From Clostridiales bacterium (lineage in GTDB: Bacteria > Bacillota > Clostridia > Christensenellales > CAG-314), in assembly GCA_003537755.1 (NCBI GenBank), contig DPQS01000034.1, positions 5,578 through 14,776 of the forward strand: a stretch of DNA of 9,199 nucleotides, read 5' to 3'. Made by a program: the position numbers and the translations under genes. Position 1 is the first letter of the stretch. Each line of letters opens with the position of its first letter. Of the stretch, positions 1 to 6,594 are shown piece by piece. The notes below the pieces were generated by a model. That model saw only the letters and a list, made by a program, of their open reading frames with translations. It was not told the DNA's origin and did no database searches.

Positions 1-36
1 GGAAGGGAAAACTTGTTGAAACAAGTTTTCCATTCC
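1..36. repeat. long inverted repeat near the window edge (second possible terminator)
   Basis: GGAAAACTTGT (6-16) pairs perfectly with 21-31 around a TGAA loop, and after one G/A mismatch (5/32) the stem continues for four more pairs (1-4 with 33-36). That is 15 of 16 pairs, probably a hairpin in RNA. It might end this transcript or one from a gene beyond the edge. No strong T-run is visible on either side in the window. Confidence 0.55.
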
Positions 37-44
37 CCGCACCC

Positions 45-69
45 CTACCCTTTCAAAAACTTTGGGTAG
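45..69. repeat. short inverted repeat CTACCC/GGGTAG
   Basis: CTACCC at 45-50 is the reverse complement of GGGTAG at 64-69, separated by a 14-16 nt A/T-rich centre (exactly 13 nt, 51-63). It sits between two stronger inverted repeats. Alone it would be weak. Confidence 0.35.
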
Positions 70-78
70 AAGCAATAG

Positions 79-111
79 AATTCCCGACCTTATTCTGCAA
101 GGTCGGGAATT
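79..111 (-). terminator. candidate transcription terminator after the large lipoprotein gene
   Basis: A perfect 13-bp inverted repeat (79-91 against 99-111, core TTCCCGACCTT) with a 7-nt loop starts 22 nt after the stop codon of the last gene. On the minus strand it is followed by TTCTATTGCTTC rather than a clean run of T, so it may be a weak or factor-assisted end. Symmetry means it could also act on plus-strand transcripts. Confidence 0.55.
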
Positions 112-133
112 AAAATTACTTATCTAAGGGTCA

Positions 134-3100
134 TTAAGCTGCTGCGTAAACAACTTCGATAGCAGTTATTTTTACCTGTCCGTTAGTTACACTTCCGGTG
201 TTTCCAACGCCAAGAGCAATGCTTGCGGCGTTAACATCAATAAGAGTACCGCTCTTTACCTGAACTGTCCCGTTGGTCAAAATACCTGTTTTGTTAATAT
301 TATATGTGATAGTCACACTAACAATCGTATATCCTTCTTTAGCGGCAATAGTAATCGTTGGCTTTTCATTTTGATAAATGCGCCATTCATTGCCGCTATT
401 ATAGTATTTGCCAGTATTATCGCCACCTTTTACAGTAACTGTAATATTGCTATCCAATTGAAGTGTACCATATTGAGTAGCATTTGCCCAACTATTAGCA
501 GTTGCATAATCTTTGATTACAACGTTGGCAGTTGTTGTTTCACCTACAGATTTTTTAACGGTAACAGAAACTTCGGCGGTTCCGGCAGTTTCATCAATCG
601 TGAAACGAGCAATAGCCTTCAATTCAACGTCTGCGTCGGGCAGAGTTGCAGCAATCACACCAAGTTTGTCCTCCGTAAGTGTACAAGCCGTTGCACCTTC
701 TTCAAGTGACCAGGTAATCGTTACACCGTCGTAGGTAGGCAAAGTAACGCCTTGACCTGCCTTGTTGATGACAATGGGATTACCTTCAAGTTCCGCCTTT
801 ACGCGTGCAATCTTTTCTGCTGTGGTAAGGGTGGGAAGTTTAATAGAAGCTGTAAGACTGATTATTGCTTGAGGACCCTTAAACCAACCGATGTTGACAT
901 TTTCAAGGCTGATTTTGTCACCGGCCTTGATGTTTTTCAAAGCAGCGAGAATGTTTGCAGAGTCACCTTTGTCTTCAAAACGGACAGCAACCTTTGTTTC
1001 GCCCAGCTTGAAGTTGATGTTTGATTTTGCTGCAATGGAACCGTCCTGATACACAAGGTCATTGATTGTGACAAGTTTTGCAGCGTCGTTTGCAACAAGT
1101 GCCTTGTACTTGGTTTCATCAAGAACAGTTGCTTCGATCTTTTCATCTGCTGCGGCATCTTCAACTTTTACAAGTGTGGGGTTTGACATTTGCAAAAGAC
1201 CGTTGTACTCGCCGAGTTTGCCACGATATGTAACCTTTTTGCCAACGGCTACGCCTTCGGCGTGCGTTCCGTAGTCCAACAAATAGAGTGCGTCTCCGCC
1301 CTTTTCCTGAATAAAGATTGCCTTGCCGTCCATATTGGTTACGATACCGGTAACTTTGTATTCGGTATTCTTGTCGGCTGCCTTGAATTCGGCAATTGTC
1401 TTTGCAGGATATTGTTCAACGTACTGTACGCTGAGAGCCGTATCCGCCGTTACGACAATTTCAAAACTTGTTTTACCTGCAACGGTAGTAACTGCTTCAC
1501 CCTCGCCGATTTTGTAAGAAGCAAGCTTCATGCCTTCGGCAGGAGCAACGGTAATCGTAAGGGTTGTATTAAGGTCTACCTGGTCGCCGCTTGCAACAGT
1601 CGCTTCGCCGTTCTTTACGGATGTGATTGTTGCGTCGTTCCACGTAACAGTGAATTTTGGCGTTTCCTTAAGAAGGGAAATTGCAAATTCTTTTGTGTCG
1701 GAAGCACTACCCTTTGTGATTGTAGCAACAAGAGTAATGTTTGTGGTTTCGGTGATGTTGAAAGAAACAGTTCCGGTGTTTACGGTAACCTTGTCATTAG
1801 CTTCCTTAAGAGCCCATGCAATGGCAGTTCCGTGTTCGCCCGTTGTAGGAACGGTAAACGTGTCGCCGTAGCTTGCATTCAAAGTAAGGCTTTCTTTCGT
1901 AGCGGCAACAGCTTCTTCGTCGGTGATTTCTGCCGACAGCAAACGTGCGGGATAGGAACGCTTTTCAATGTTGTCCATTTCACGTCCGCGGATTGCCGTG
2001 TAAAGTTTACCACTACTGTTTGTGTAACCGGAAAGGAAGCCGTCGTTTGTTCCGTCATACTTACCGGTCAACATGTTGTATTCGGTGTTGAACGTCCATG
2101 TAGCACTCTCGGTAGACTTCGTCTTTACCTGGAGGCTTGCGGCACCATTGCTCTGCGCAGTGAGTTCGATGTAGTTTTTAACGTCGTCCTTAAGGAAGTA
2201 CAGACGATATGCGCTACCTGCGGTTTCAAGGTAAACCTTTGCAGCCTTAGTTTTGTCAGTAGAAGTGTCAAGGCTGTAAGTCTTGCCGTCTTCCATAGCA
2301 CCTGTGAAGTAGTAAATACCTTCGGCAACGTCGTCGTTACCTGCAAAGTACAAAGCAAGGAAGTAAGCCGTTTCCGCCTTGGGTGCGGTAATAACGTTTG
2401 CTTCGTACTGAGCCTTGATTGCGCTGACAGCCTTGATATTTACCGTGATTTCTTTCGTAGCCTTGCCGTTGGTACCGCAAGAAAGGGTTGCGGTAAGTTT
2501 AATCGTGCTGTCCGTCGTGGGCATGGAAGCAATCTTCAGGGTTTTGCCGTCGGCTGCAAGAGTGATGCCGAGAGTGTTTTGTTCAAGTGTCCATGTGATT
2601 GTTACGTCGTCATGAATTGCACTTGTGGTAGGAAGTACGCGGTCTTCGTTGCTTGTGATGTCGGCAACGGTAAGAGCAGCAGCAGCTTCGTCTGCCTTTT
2701 CCTGCGCGGTCTTGGGGGCAACAACCGTTTCCTTAAGCGTGCAGATGTATGCGAAGAAAGACGTGTCGGAATCCAGCTTTGTCATACCGTAACTTTGGTT
2801 TTGGCCGAAGCTACCGATTGCATTTGTTCCGTCTTCACAAACAAGGGCTTGCTTTTCGGTGTTGTAAGTAAAGGTGTAGGCAGCGTCCTGCAACACAAGG
2901 TTGTAGTGAGCATTGCTGACTTTGCATGCAAGGTACTTGGTTGCGCCGTCAACCTGCACTGACAGGGTGTAACCCTTTTCCGTCTTTGCAACGGTAACGT
3001 CAACTGCCTTGGTGTAGTCGGATTCGCCCGACCAGTAGTAGGTGTTGAACACTTCCGTCGTGAAGTAGTAATTGGTTTGCTTGGTGGGGTTGTATTGCAC

Positions 3101-3574
3101 CAATTTGTACGTCTTTGCGGTGTCGATTGTGGCAAGGTCAACGCGTTCGGGCACGTAAGTTTTGCCGTCATCGGACTGCTTTGCCGTTACTTTGTGTTTG
3201 AATTCAACCTTTTCGCTTCCTTCTACACCTTCCTTGGTAACGGTAGCGGTAAGAGTAAACTCAAAAGTAACCGTGGTTGTTGTGTCGACGGAAACGGTAA
3301 CTTCGCCGTTGTTTGCCGCACTGATCTTAACTTTGTCATCGCCAACATTTGCAGACCATGCAACGTCGTAAGAAACATTGTCTACGGCGACTGTGGTTTT
3401 ACGTGTAAATGCCTTGGTTACATCGACGTCTTTGTCTCTGTACAGCACCTTTACGTAATTTGCAGCCGCTTTGAGATCTGCTTTTTTGTCATTGTTGGTT
3501 GTGTCGCACGCCGCAAACGCAACGGAGAGACACATTACAAGAACCAGCAAAATCAAAGCTAATCTTTTTTTCAT
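134..3574 (-). CDS. large modular surface lipoprotein: Ig-like, duplicated unnamed domain, OB-like pair, C-terminal beta module
   Basis: This 1146-residue protein has a signal peptide ending in FAAC (Cys23; Phe at -3 is a slightly unusual lipobox). Domains I see in order: an Ig-like unit at about 50-131; an unnamed domain X1 at 152-281; an Ig-like unit at 291-382 of the 'atrophied bacterial Ig' type (VLPTTSAIHDDVTITWTL); X2, a diverged copy of X1, at 401-549; an Ig-like unit at 552-636; a repeat-like unit at 637-720 resembling InlB-B/Flg_new families (TLTITVAPAEGMKLASYKIG); an OB-like domain at 721-806 and probably a second at 807-913; an Ig-like unit at 917-1008; and a C-terminal beta-rich module at 1011-1146. 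No catalytic motif is visible, so it is probably a binding or scaffold protein at the cell surface. AAGGAG lies 8 nt before the ATG. It is separated from the nuclease gene by 112 nt carrying a half-site array, so it may have its own control. The OB-like units echo those of the nuclease. Function beyond surface binding is inference. Confidence 0.9.
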   Translation of the reverse strand: MKKRLALILLVLVMCLSVAFAACDTTNNDKKADLKAAANYVKVLYRDKDVDVTKAFTRKTTVAVDNVSYDVAWSANVGDDKVKISAANNGEVTVSVDTTTTVTFEFTLTATVTKEGVEGSEKVEFKHKVTAKQSDDGKTYVPERVDLATIDTAKTYKLVQYNPTKQTNYYFTTEVFNTYYWSGESDYTKAVDVTVAKTEKGYTLSVQVDGATKYLACKVSNAHYNLVLQDAAYTFTYNTEKQALVCEDGTNAIGSFGQNQSYGMTKLDSDTSFFAYICTLKETVVAPKTAQEKADEAAAALTVADITSNEDRVLPTTSAIHDDVTITWTLEQNTLGITLAADGKTLKIASMPTTDSTIKLTATLSCGTNGKATKEITVNIKAVSAIKAQYEANVITAPKAETAYFLALYFAGNDDVAEGIYYFTGAMEDGKTYSLDTSTDKTKAAKVYLETAGSAYRLYFLKDDVKNYIELTAQSNGAASLQVKTKSTESATWTFNTEYNMLTGKYDGTNDGFLSGYTNSSGKLYTAIRGREMDNIEKRSYPARLLSAEITDEEAVAATKESLTLNASYGDTFTVPTTGEHGTAIAWALKEANDKVTVNTGTVSFNITETTNITLVATITKGSASDTKEFAISLLKETPKFTVTWNDATITSVKNGEATVASGDQVDLNTTLTITVAPAEGMKLASYKIGEGEAVTTVAGKTSFEIVVTADTALSVQYVEQYPAKTIAEFKAADKNTEYKVTGIVTNMDGKAIFIQEKGGDALYLLDYGTHAEGVAVGKKVTYRGKLGEYNGLLQMSNPTLVKVEDAAADEKIEATVLDETKYKALVANDAAKLVTINDLVYQDGSIAAKSNINFKLGETKVAVRFEDKGDSANILAALKNIKAGDKISLENVNIGWFKGPQAIISLTASIKLPTLTTAEKIARVKAELEGNPIVINKAGQGVTLPTYDGVTITWSLEEGATACTLTEDKLGVIAATLPDADVELKAIARFTIDETAGTAEVSVTVKKSVGETTTANVVIKDYATANSWANATQYGTLQLDSNITVTVKGGDNTGKYYNSGNEWRIYQNEKPTITIAAKEGYTIVSVTITYNINKTGILTNGTVQVKSGTLIDVNAASIALGVGNTGSVTNGQVKITAIEVVYAAA

Positions 3575-3582
3575 AATTTTTT

Positions 3583-3588
3583 CTCCTT
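3583..3588 (-). promoter_or_regulatory. Shine-Dalgarno AAGGAG for the large lipoprotein gene
   Basis: AAGGAG with 8-nt A/T-rich spacing to the ATG at 3574. It fixes the start at the first residue of the signal peptide. Confidence 0.85.
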
Positions 3589-3592
3589 GATG

Positions 3593-3655
3593 ATTTTATA
3601 AACACGGCAAATGTCGGTGTTTAATTTTACAAACACGACATTGCTCCGATGTTTA
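3593..3655. repeat. two abutting imperfect direct repeats (31 and 32 nt)
   Basis: Copy A is 3593-3623 and copy B is 3624-3655; they touch without a gap. On the plus strand both begin ATTTTAYAAACACG and end in CGRTGTTTA, differing mostly in the central 6-7 bases. Aligned by hand with one gap, 23 of 32 positions agree. The conserved ends and variable centre look like duplicated binding sites rather than a simple slippage repeat. Confidence 0.75.
3599..3654 (-). promoter_or_regulatory. candidate operator array: four alternating AAACAYCG-like half-sites before the large lipoprotein gene
   Basis: On the minus strand the spacer reads AAACATCG, then CGTGTTT, AAACACCG and CGTGTTT, so related half-sites alternate in orientation within 56 bases. 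The two middle ones also form an inverted repeat, 3612-3622 against 3631-3640 (10 pairs with a one-base bulge, 8-nt loop), which could fold in RNA. The array ends about 25 nt before the ATG. A TATAAAAT lies just after it but only about 5 nt before the Shine-Dalgarno AAGGAG, too close to be a convincing -10 box. A protein operator or a leader hairpin are both possible; the cognate regulator is not in the window. Confidence 0.45.
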
Positions 3656-3686
3656 ATAAATAATTTGAAACAGCCTTTGCACGGCG

Positions 3687-5048
3687 CTACGCAACGACAG
3701 TGATGTCGCCACCAACGATAACGCGAATCTGGTAACCGCCGTTGTGAGTGTCCACCACGCCTTTGACGTTGATAGTTTTGCCAACAAAATCGGTATGCTT
3801 GTAGGCAGCACCTTGCGCGTTCTTGATGGCTTCGGTGTAGACAACGAATGTGTGACCGTTGCCGTCGGATACAGTAAGGCTGATTTTACCGCTATCTTCT
3901 GTGTAGCCGCTTGCAACCGTCAGGTTACTTGCGGAAATCGAGGAATACAGTGCAAGTTCGGCAAATTTGTATGTTTTTGCATCGGCGTCTTCTTCCTTGA
4001 CGGTAACGGTACCTGTTGCAAACTGTTCGGCAGTGACAGATTGATACCCCGCTTCGACGCCGGATTCAAGCAGTTTGACGCTGCGCGGATTGTCGGGGTT
4101 CATGGGGAAATACTGCAGGTTGGTAACCTGGTAGTTGTCGCTGAATTGCGAATACTCGAAGTTGCCTACAATGCGCACCTTGTTGCCCACCACCATCATT
4201 TCCAGCACGTCACCGCTTGCCTGGTAGCCCAGGTAAATCTGAATGCCGTAGTACATTGCCGTTTCGTCATCAAACTCTTCGGCATAGACGGTAAGACCGC
4301 TACGCTTAGCCACAACGCCTTCAAACGCGACAACTTTGTCTACGTATTCTTCGGGGTGCAGGCGCAACGTCTTGACTGTAACCAGTTTGGCGTCGCCGTG
4401 GTAAGTGTCGGGGTCTTCTTTGCCGCTGTAAACGTACAGTTTGAGAGAGCGCGCCTGATTGAGCGCAGCAAGACAAATTGTGCCGTAGCGGTTGTTGCCC
4501 GAGTTGGAACCGAATGCAAGACCTTCCTGCAAAATTTCGAGGTTGAGGTTGCGATACTCGGAATCGGCAGAAGTACGATACCAGATCCAGCACAAAACAC
4601 GGCCGTTGTTGTCGTAGTTCCACGTTTCGCTGTCCGATTCCACCACGATGGATTCCGCAGACTTAAGCCTGGACTTGTTAAATTCCGAAGCGGTCTTGCC
4701 GTAGTCCTCGATTACGCCGGTGGATTCCGGGGTGTCGATTGCAAGATAACGTGCCTTAAGGATGTTGTCCTCGAAGGGGCTGTATTCATTGTTGCCGTAT
4801 TCCGCAAAGTGCGTCGTATCACCGTCGATAAGACCAATCTGGCGACCGTTGAGCGTGCGGATTTTTGCATTTACCAGTTTTTTCGTGGAAGAGTTGAGAT
4901 CAAGCTTCAACTCTTTCACGTAATCTTTTCTTTCTATCGGTTTGTCGTCGCCATTGTCCGGCTTGTCTGGCTGACAGCCGAGCAACGTAGTTGCCAACAG
5001 GGCGACAAGCAACAAAATAGCCGACAAAATAAACAATCTGTTTTTCAT
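3687..5048 (-). CDS. secreted thermonuclease-type (SNase) lipoprotein with two C-terminal OB-like domains
   Basis: This is a probable calcium-dependent extracellular nuclease anchored to the membrane (453 residues). The signal peptide ends in LLGC (Cys25), followed by a charged linker. Residues about 57-209 match the staphylococcal nuclease fold closely. IDGDT gives D75 and D77; ARYLAIDTPE gives R100, D105, T106 and E108; DNNGR gives R150. These correspond to S. aureus nuclease D19, D21, R35, D40, T41, E43 and R87, so the catalytic set is complete. YGKTASEFNKSRLKSA (116-131) and ILQEGLAFG (172-180) also align with that enzyme. Residues about 222-316 and 337-453 look like two OB-fold domains, the second ending with VGKTINVKGVVDTHNGGYQI. 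The pairing of OB domains with SNase recalls Bacillus subtilis YhcR, though no 5'-nucleotidase domain is present here. The ATG at 5048 has AAGGA with 7-nt spacing. It lies 30 nt after the binding-protein gene, apparently in the same transcript. Confidence 0.93.
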   Translation of the reverse strand: MKNRLFILSAILLLVALLATTLLGCQPDKPDNGDDKPIERKDYVKELKLDLNSSTKKLVNAKIRTLNGRQIGLIDGDTTHFAEYGNNEYSPFEDNILKARYLAIDTPESTGVIEDYGKTASEFNKSRLKSAESIVVESDSETWNYDNNGRVLCWIWYRTSADSEYRNLNLEILQEGLAFGSNSGNNRYGTICLAALNQARSLKLYVYSGKEDPDTYHGDAKLVTVKTLRLHPEEYVDKVVAFEGVVAKRSGLTVYAEEFDDETAMYYGIQIYLGYQASGDVLEMMVVGNKVRIVGNFEYSQFSDNYQVTNLQYFPMNPDNPRSVKLLESGVEAGYQSVTAEQFATGTVTVKEEDADAKTYKFAELALYSSISASNLTVASGYTEDSGKISLTVSDGNGHTFVVYTEAIKNAQGAAYKHTDFVGKTINVKGVVDTHNGGYQIRVIVGGDITVVA

Positions 5049-5055
5049 CTTAATT

Positions 5056-5060
5056 TCCTT
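5056..5060 (-). promoter_or_regulatory. Shine-Dalgarno AAGGA deciding the nuclease start
   Basis: AAGGA lies 7 nt before the ATG at 5048. This favours that start over an in-frame TTG at 5078, which directly follows the stop of the preceding gene and would add ten residues before the signal peptide. Confidence 0.8.
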
Positions 5061-5078
5061 GCGTGCTTGCAGGCACAA

Positions 5079-6551
5079 TTACATTGCCTTGTATTTGCAC
5101 TCGTCGATAGCGTCCTGGAACGCTTTGCTGATTTGTTGTTCGATATTTTCCGTAATCTTGAAGCAGGAAACCATCAGGTTACCTACTGCGGTACGCGATT
5201 CGGCGGAACCTACAAACGCGGGGCTGGTGTAGTACGAATTTTCGTTTGCAACGCCTACTTTTACGGACAAAGCCTGTATTTGTGCGCCGCCGTTAGCTTT
5301 TTCCAACCATGCATTGTAAACGGCATTTCCCTGCGCGCTCTTGATTACAGGCATGTAACCGCTTACCATTGACACTTCTGCCTGGTACTCTACACTGGTT
5401 GTAAGGTACTTGACAAGCAGCCACGAAGCAACTACTTCCTGCGGATTGTCCTTCTTGAAGATACAAACGCTGGGACCCTGACTGATTGCCTTGGGGTTGT
5501 CGTTGTCGATTTGGGGAATACGAGCAATACCTACTTCAAACGGATACTTATTGTCCTCAAGTGCGTTGGGACGTTGATAGGTAGCACCTGCCGAAGAACC
5601 GATGGACATGTAACTGTGAACTGCGTCCTTGGCATAATCTTTCACTCCGGGAATAACCTTGAAGATGCTGCTGGTGTACGTACCGAGGATACTTTGTGTT
5701 GTGAAGTAACCCTTTCTGTACCATTCAGAGAACTTTTTGACAAATTCTCTGTTGGTTTCGTTGTTGAAGTCGAAGGAGGCAACACCGTCATTGAAGGACG
5801 TGTACCCGCTGTTGTACTGTTCACACATGGTGATAAACCAGTTGTCTTCACTGTCGATACCGAGAGGGATGCAGTTGTTGCTGTCTTTTTTAAGGATTGC
5901 CTGACAAACGTATTCGACGCTTGTTTTGTCGTTTTCGTCCTTGCTGAACCAGTGATCGGGTACGGAAATTCCTTTTTCGTCGAAGAATGTCTTGTTGTAG
6001 TACAAAACTTCCGTCGATTTGCTGTACGGCATGCTGTACATAAGTCCGTCGCCGTAACTCTTACCTTCGTCCCAGTAACCTTTTACATAGTCGTCGATTT
6101 GCGCCTGGGTAAGTCCCAAAGGTTCGGTTGTTCCGTCGGCGCGCGTCACTTCGATTGTGCTTTCGATAAGAGAGTCAAGAGTAACTACAGCCTTTGCTAC
6201 ATTGTAACCTGCAACGTGGTCGGGGTAGCAGTAAGCAATGTTGGGTTGACCGCCGACCGTAAGGTTGGTCGAGATGTCACTGTACAGGTCGGGATACTTT
6301 TTGATAGAGTTGTCTACAGTAACCTTGATGTTGGGGTAAAGTTTGTTAAACTCGGCAATGTACTGAGTAAGTTTGTCGTTAAGCGACTTACCCATAGTAT
6401 TCATAAATTTGATTTCGACTTCGCTTCCGTCGTAACCGACATCGGGCACTTCGAAATTACTTGTGGACTTTTGAGGACCGCAAGCAACAAGCGCAACCAC
6501 TGCCGACAGGCAAAGAACAACTGTCAAAACAATTGCAGAGAACTTTTTCAT
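5079..6551 (-). CDS. extracellular solute-binding lipoprotein of the CUT1 ABC importer (SBP family 1)
   Basis: This is the membrane-anchored receptor that delivers substrate to the two permeases. The 490-residue product begins with a lysine-containing, hydrophobic signal peptide ending in a lipobox (LVAC, Cys24). The mature part has the MalE/UgpB-like pattern: IKFMNTMG as the first strand, a helix leading to FNKLYPNIKV at about 67-77, and the hinge-proximal MPYSKSTEVLYYNK at 174-187. The stretch QEVVASWLLVKYLTT (371-385) and the GYMPV motif (398-402) are also typical of the family. I chose the ATG at 6551 because CGGAGG lies 5 nt upstream and the signal peptide begins exactly there; a further-upstream GTG at 6623 would overlap the permease gene and put a hydrophilic stretch before the signal. 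Substrates in this family range from oligosaccharides to glycerol phosphates, so the ligand is open. The direct downstream neighbour is a secreted nuclease, which makes a nucleic-acid breakdown product worth testing. Confidence 0.93.
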   Translation of the reverse strand: MKKFSAIVLTVVLCLSAVVALVACGPQKSTSNFEVPDVGYDGSEVEIKFMNTMGKSLNDKLTQYIAEFNKLYPNIKVTVDNSIKKYPDLYSDISTNLTVGGQPNIAYCYPDHVAGYNVAKAVVTLDSLIESTIEVTRADGTTEPLGLTQAQIDDYVKGYWDEGKSYGDGLMYSMPYSKSTEVLYYNKTFFDEKGISVPDHWFSKDENDKTSVEYVCQAILKKDSNNCIPLGIDSEDNWFITMCEQYNSGYTSFNDGVASFDFNNETNREFVKKFSEWYRKGYFTTQSILGTYTSSIFKVIPGVKDYAKDAVHSYMSIGSSAGATYQRPNALEDNKYPFEVGIARIPQIDNDNPKAISQGPSVCIFKKDNPQEVVASWLLVKYLTTSVEYQAEVSMVSGYMPVIKSAQGNAVYNAWLEKANGGAQIQALSVKVGVANENSYYTSPAFVGSAESRTAVGNLMVSCFKITENIEQQISKAFQDAIDECKYKAM

Positions 6552-6556
6552 GTTTT

Positions 6557-6562
6557 CCTCCG
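6557..6562 (-). promoter_or_regulatory. Shine-Dalgarno CGGAGG deciding the solute-binding protein start
   Basis: CGGAGG with 5-nt spacing (AAAAC) to the ATG at 6551, where a clean lipoprotein signal peptide begins. Confidence 0.85.
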
Positions 6563-6567
6563 AAAAG

Positions 6568-6592
6568 ATTTTATTAAAATGCGCCGTGCGCA
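6568..6592 (-). promoter_or_regulatory. intercistronic hairpin and A/T palindrome between permease and binding-protein genes
   Basis: On the minus strand TGCGC-ACG-GCGCA (6592-6580) forms a 5-bp G/C-rich stem starting 2 nt after the permease stop, followed at once by TTTTAATAAAAT, which with the preceding A is a 13-nt palindrome (6580-6568). It could be a weak terminator or a 3'-end stabiliser letting the binding protein be made at a different level from the permeases. The stem is short, so this is tentative. Confidence 0.4.
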
Positions 6593-6594
6593 GA

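Noticed and set aside
1190..2962. 590-codon open frame on the plus strand
   Set aside because: It lies wholly antisense to the large lipoprotein gene, is rich in Cys, Phe and Val without domain pattern, and lacks a convincing ribosome site. It is a by-product of the codon use of the real gene.
3591..3600. TATAAAAT as a -10 box for the large lipoprotein gene
   Set aside because: It lies only about 5 nt before the Shine-Dalgarno sequence, and no -35 element at 16-18 nt is convincing.
3661..3686. Possible terminator directly after the nuclease stop (GCC...GGC)
   Set aside because: The stem is only three base pairs and there is no T-run, so it is not supportable.
5049..5078. TTG start for the nuclease adding ten residues
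   Set aside because: TTG is a weak start; no ribosome site at the right spacing is apparent, while AAGGA lies before the ATG at 5048.
3744..5372. 542-codon open frame on the plus strand
   Set aside because: It runs antisense across the nuclease gene and into the binding-protein gene, whose conserved catalytic and family motifs prove the minus-strand reading. No family features are visible in the plus-strand product.
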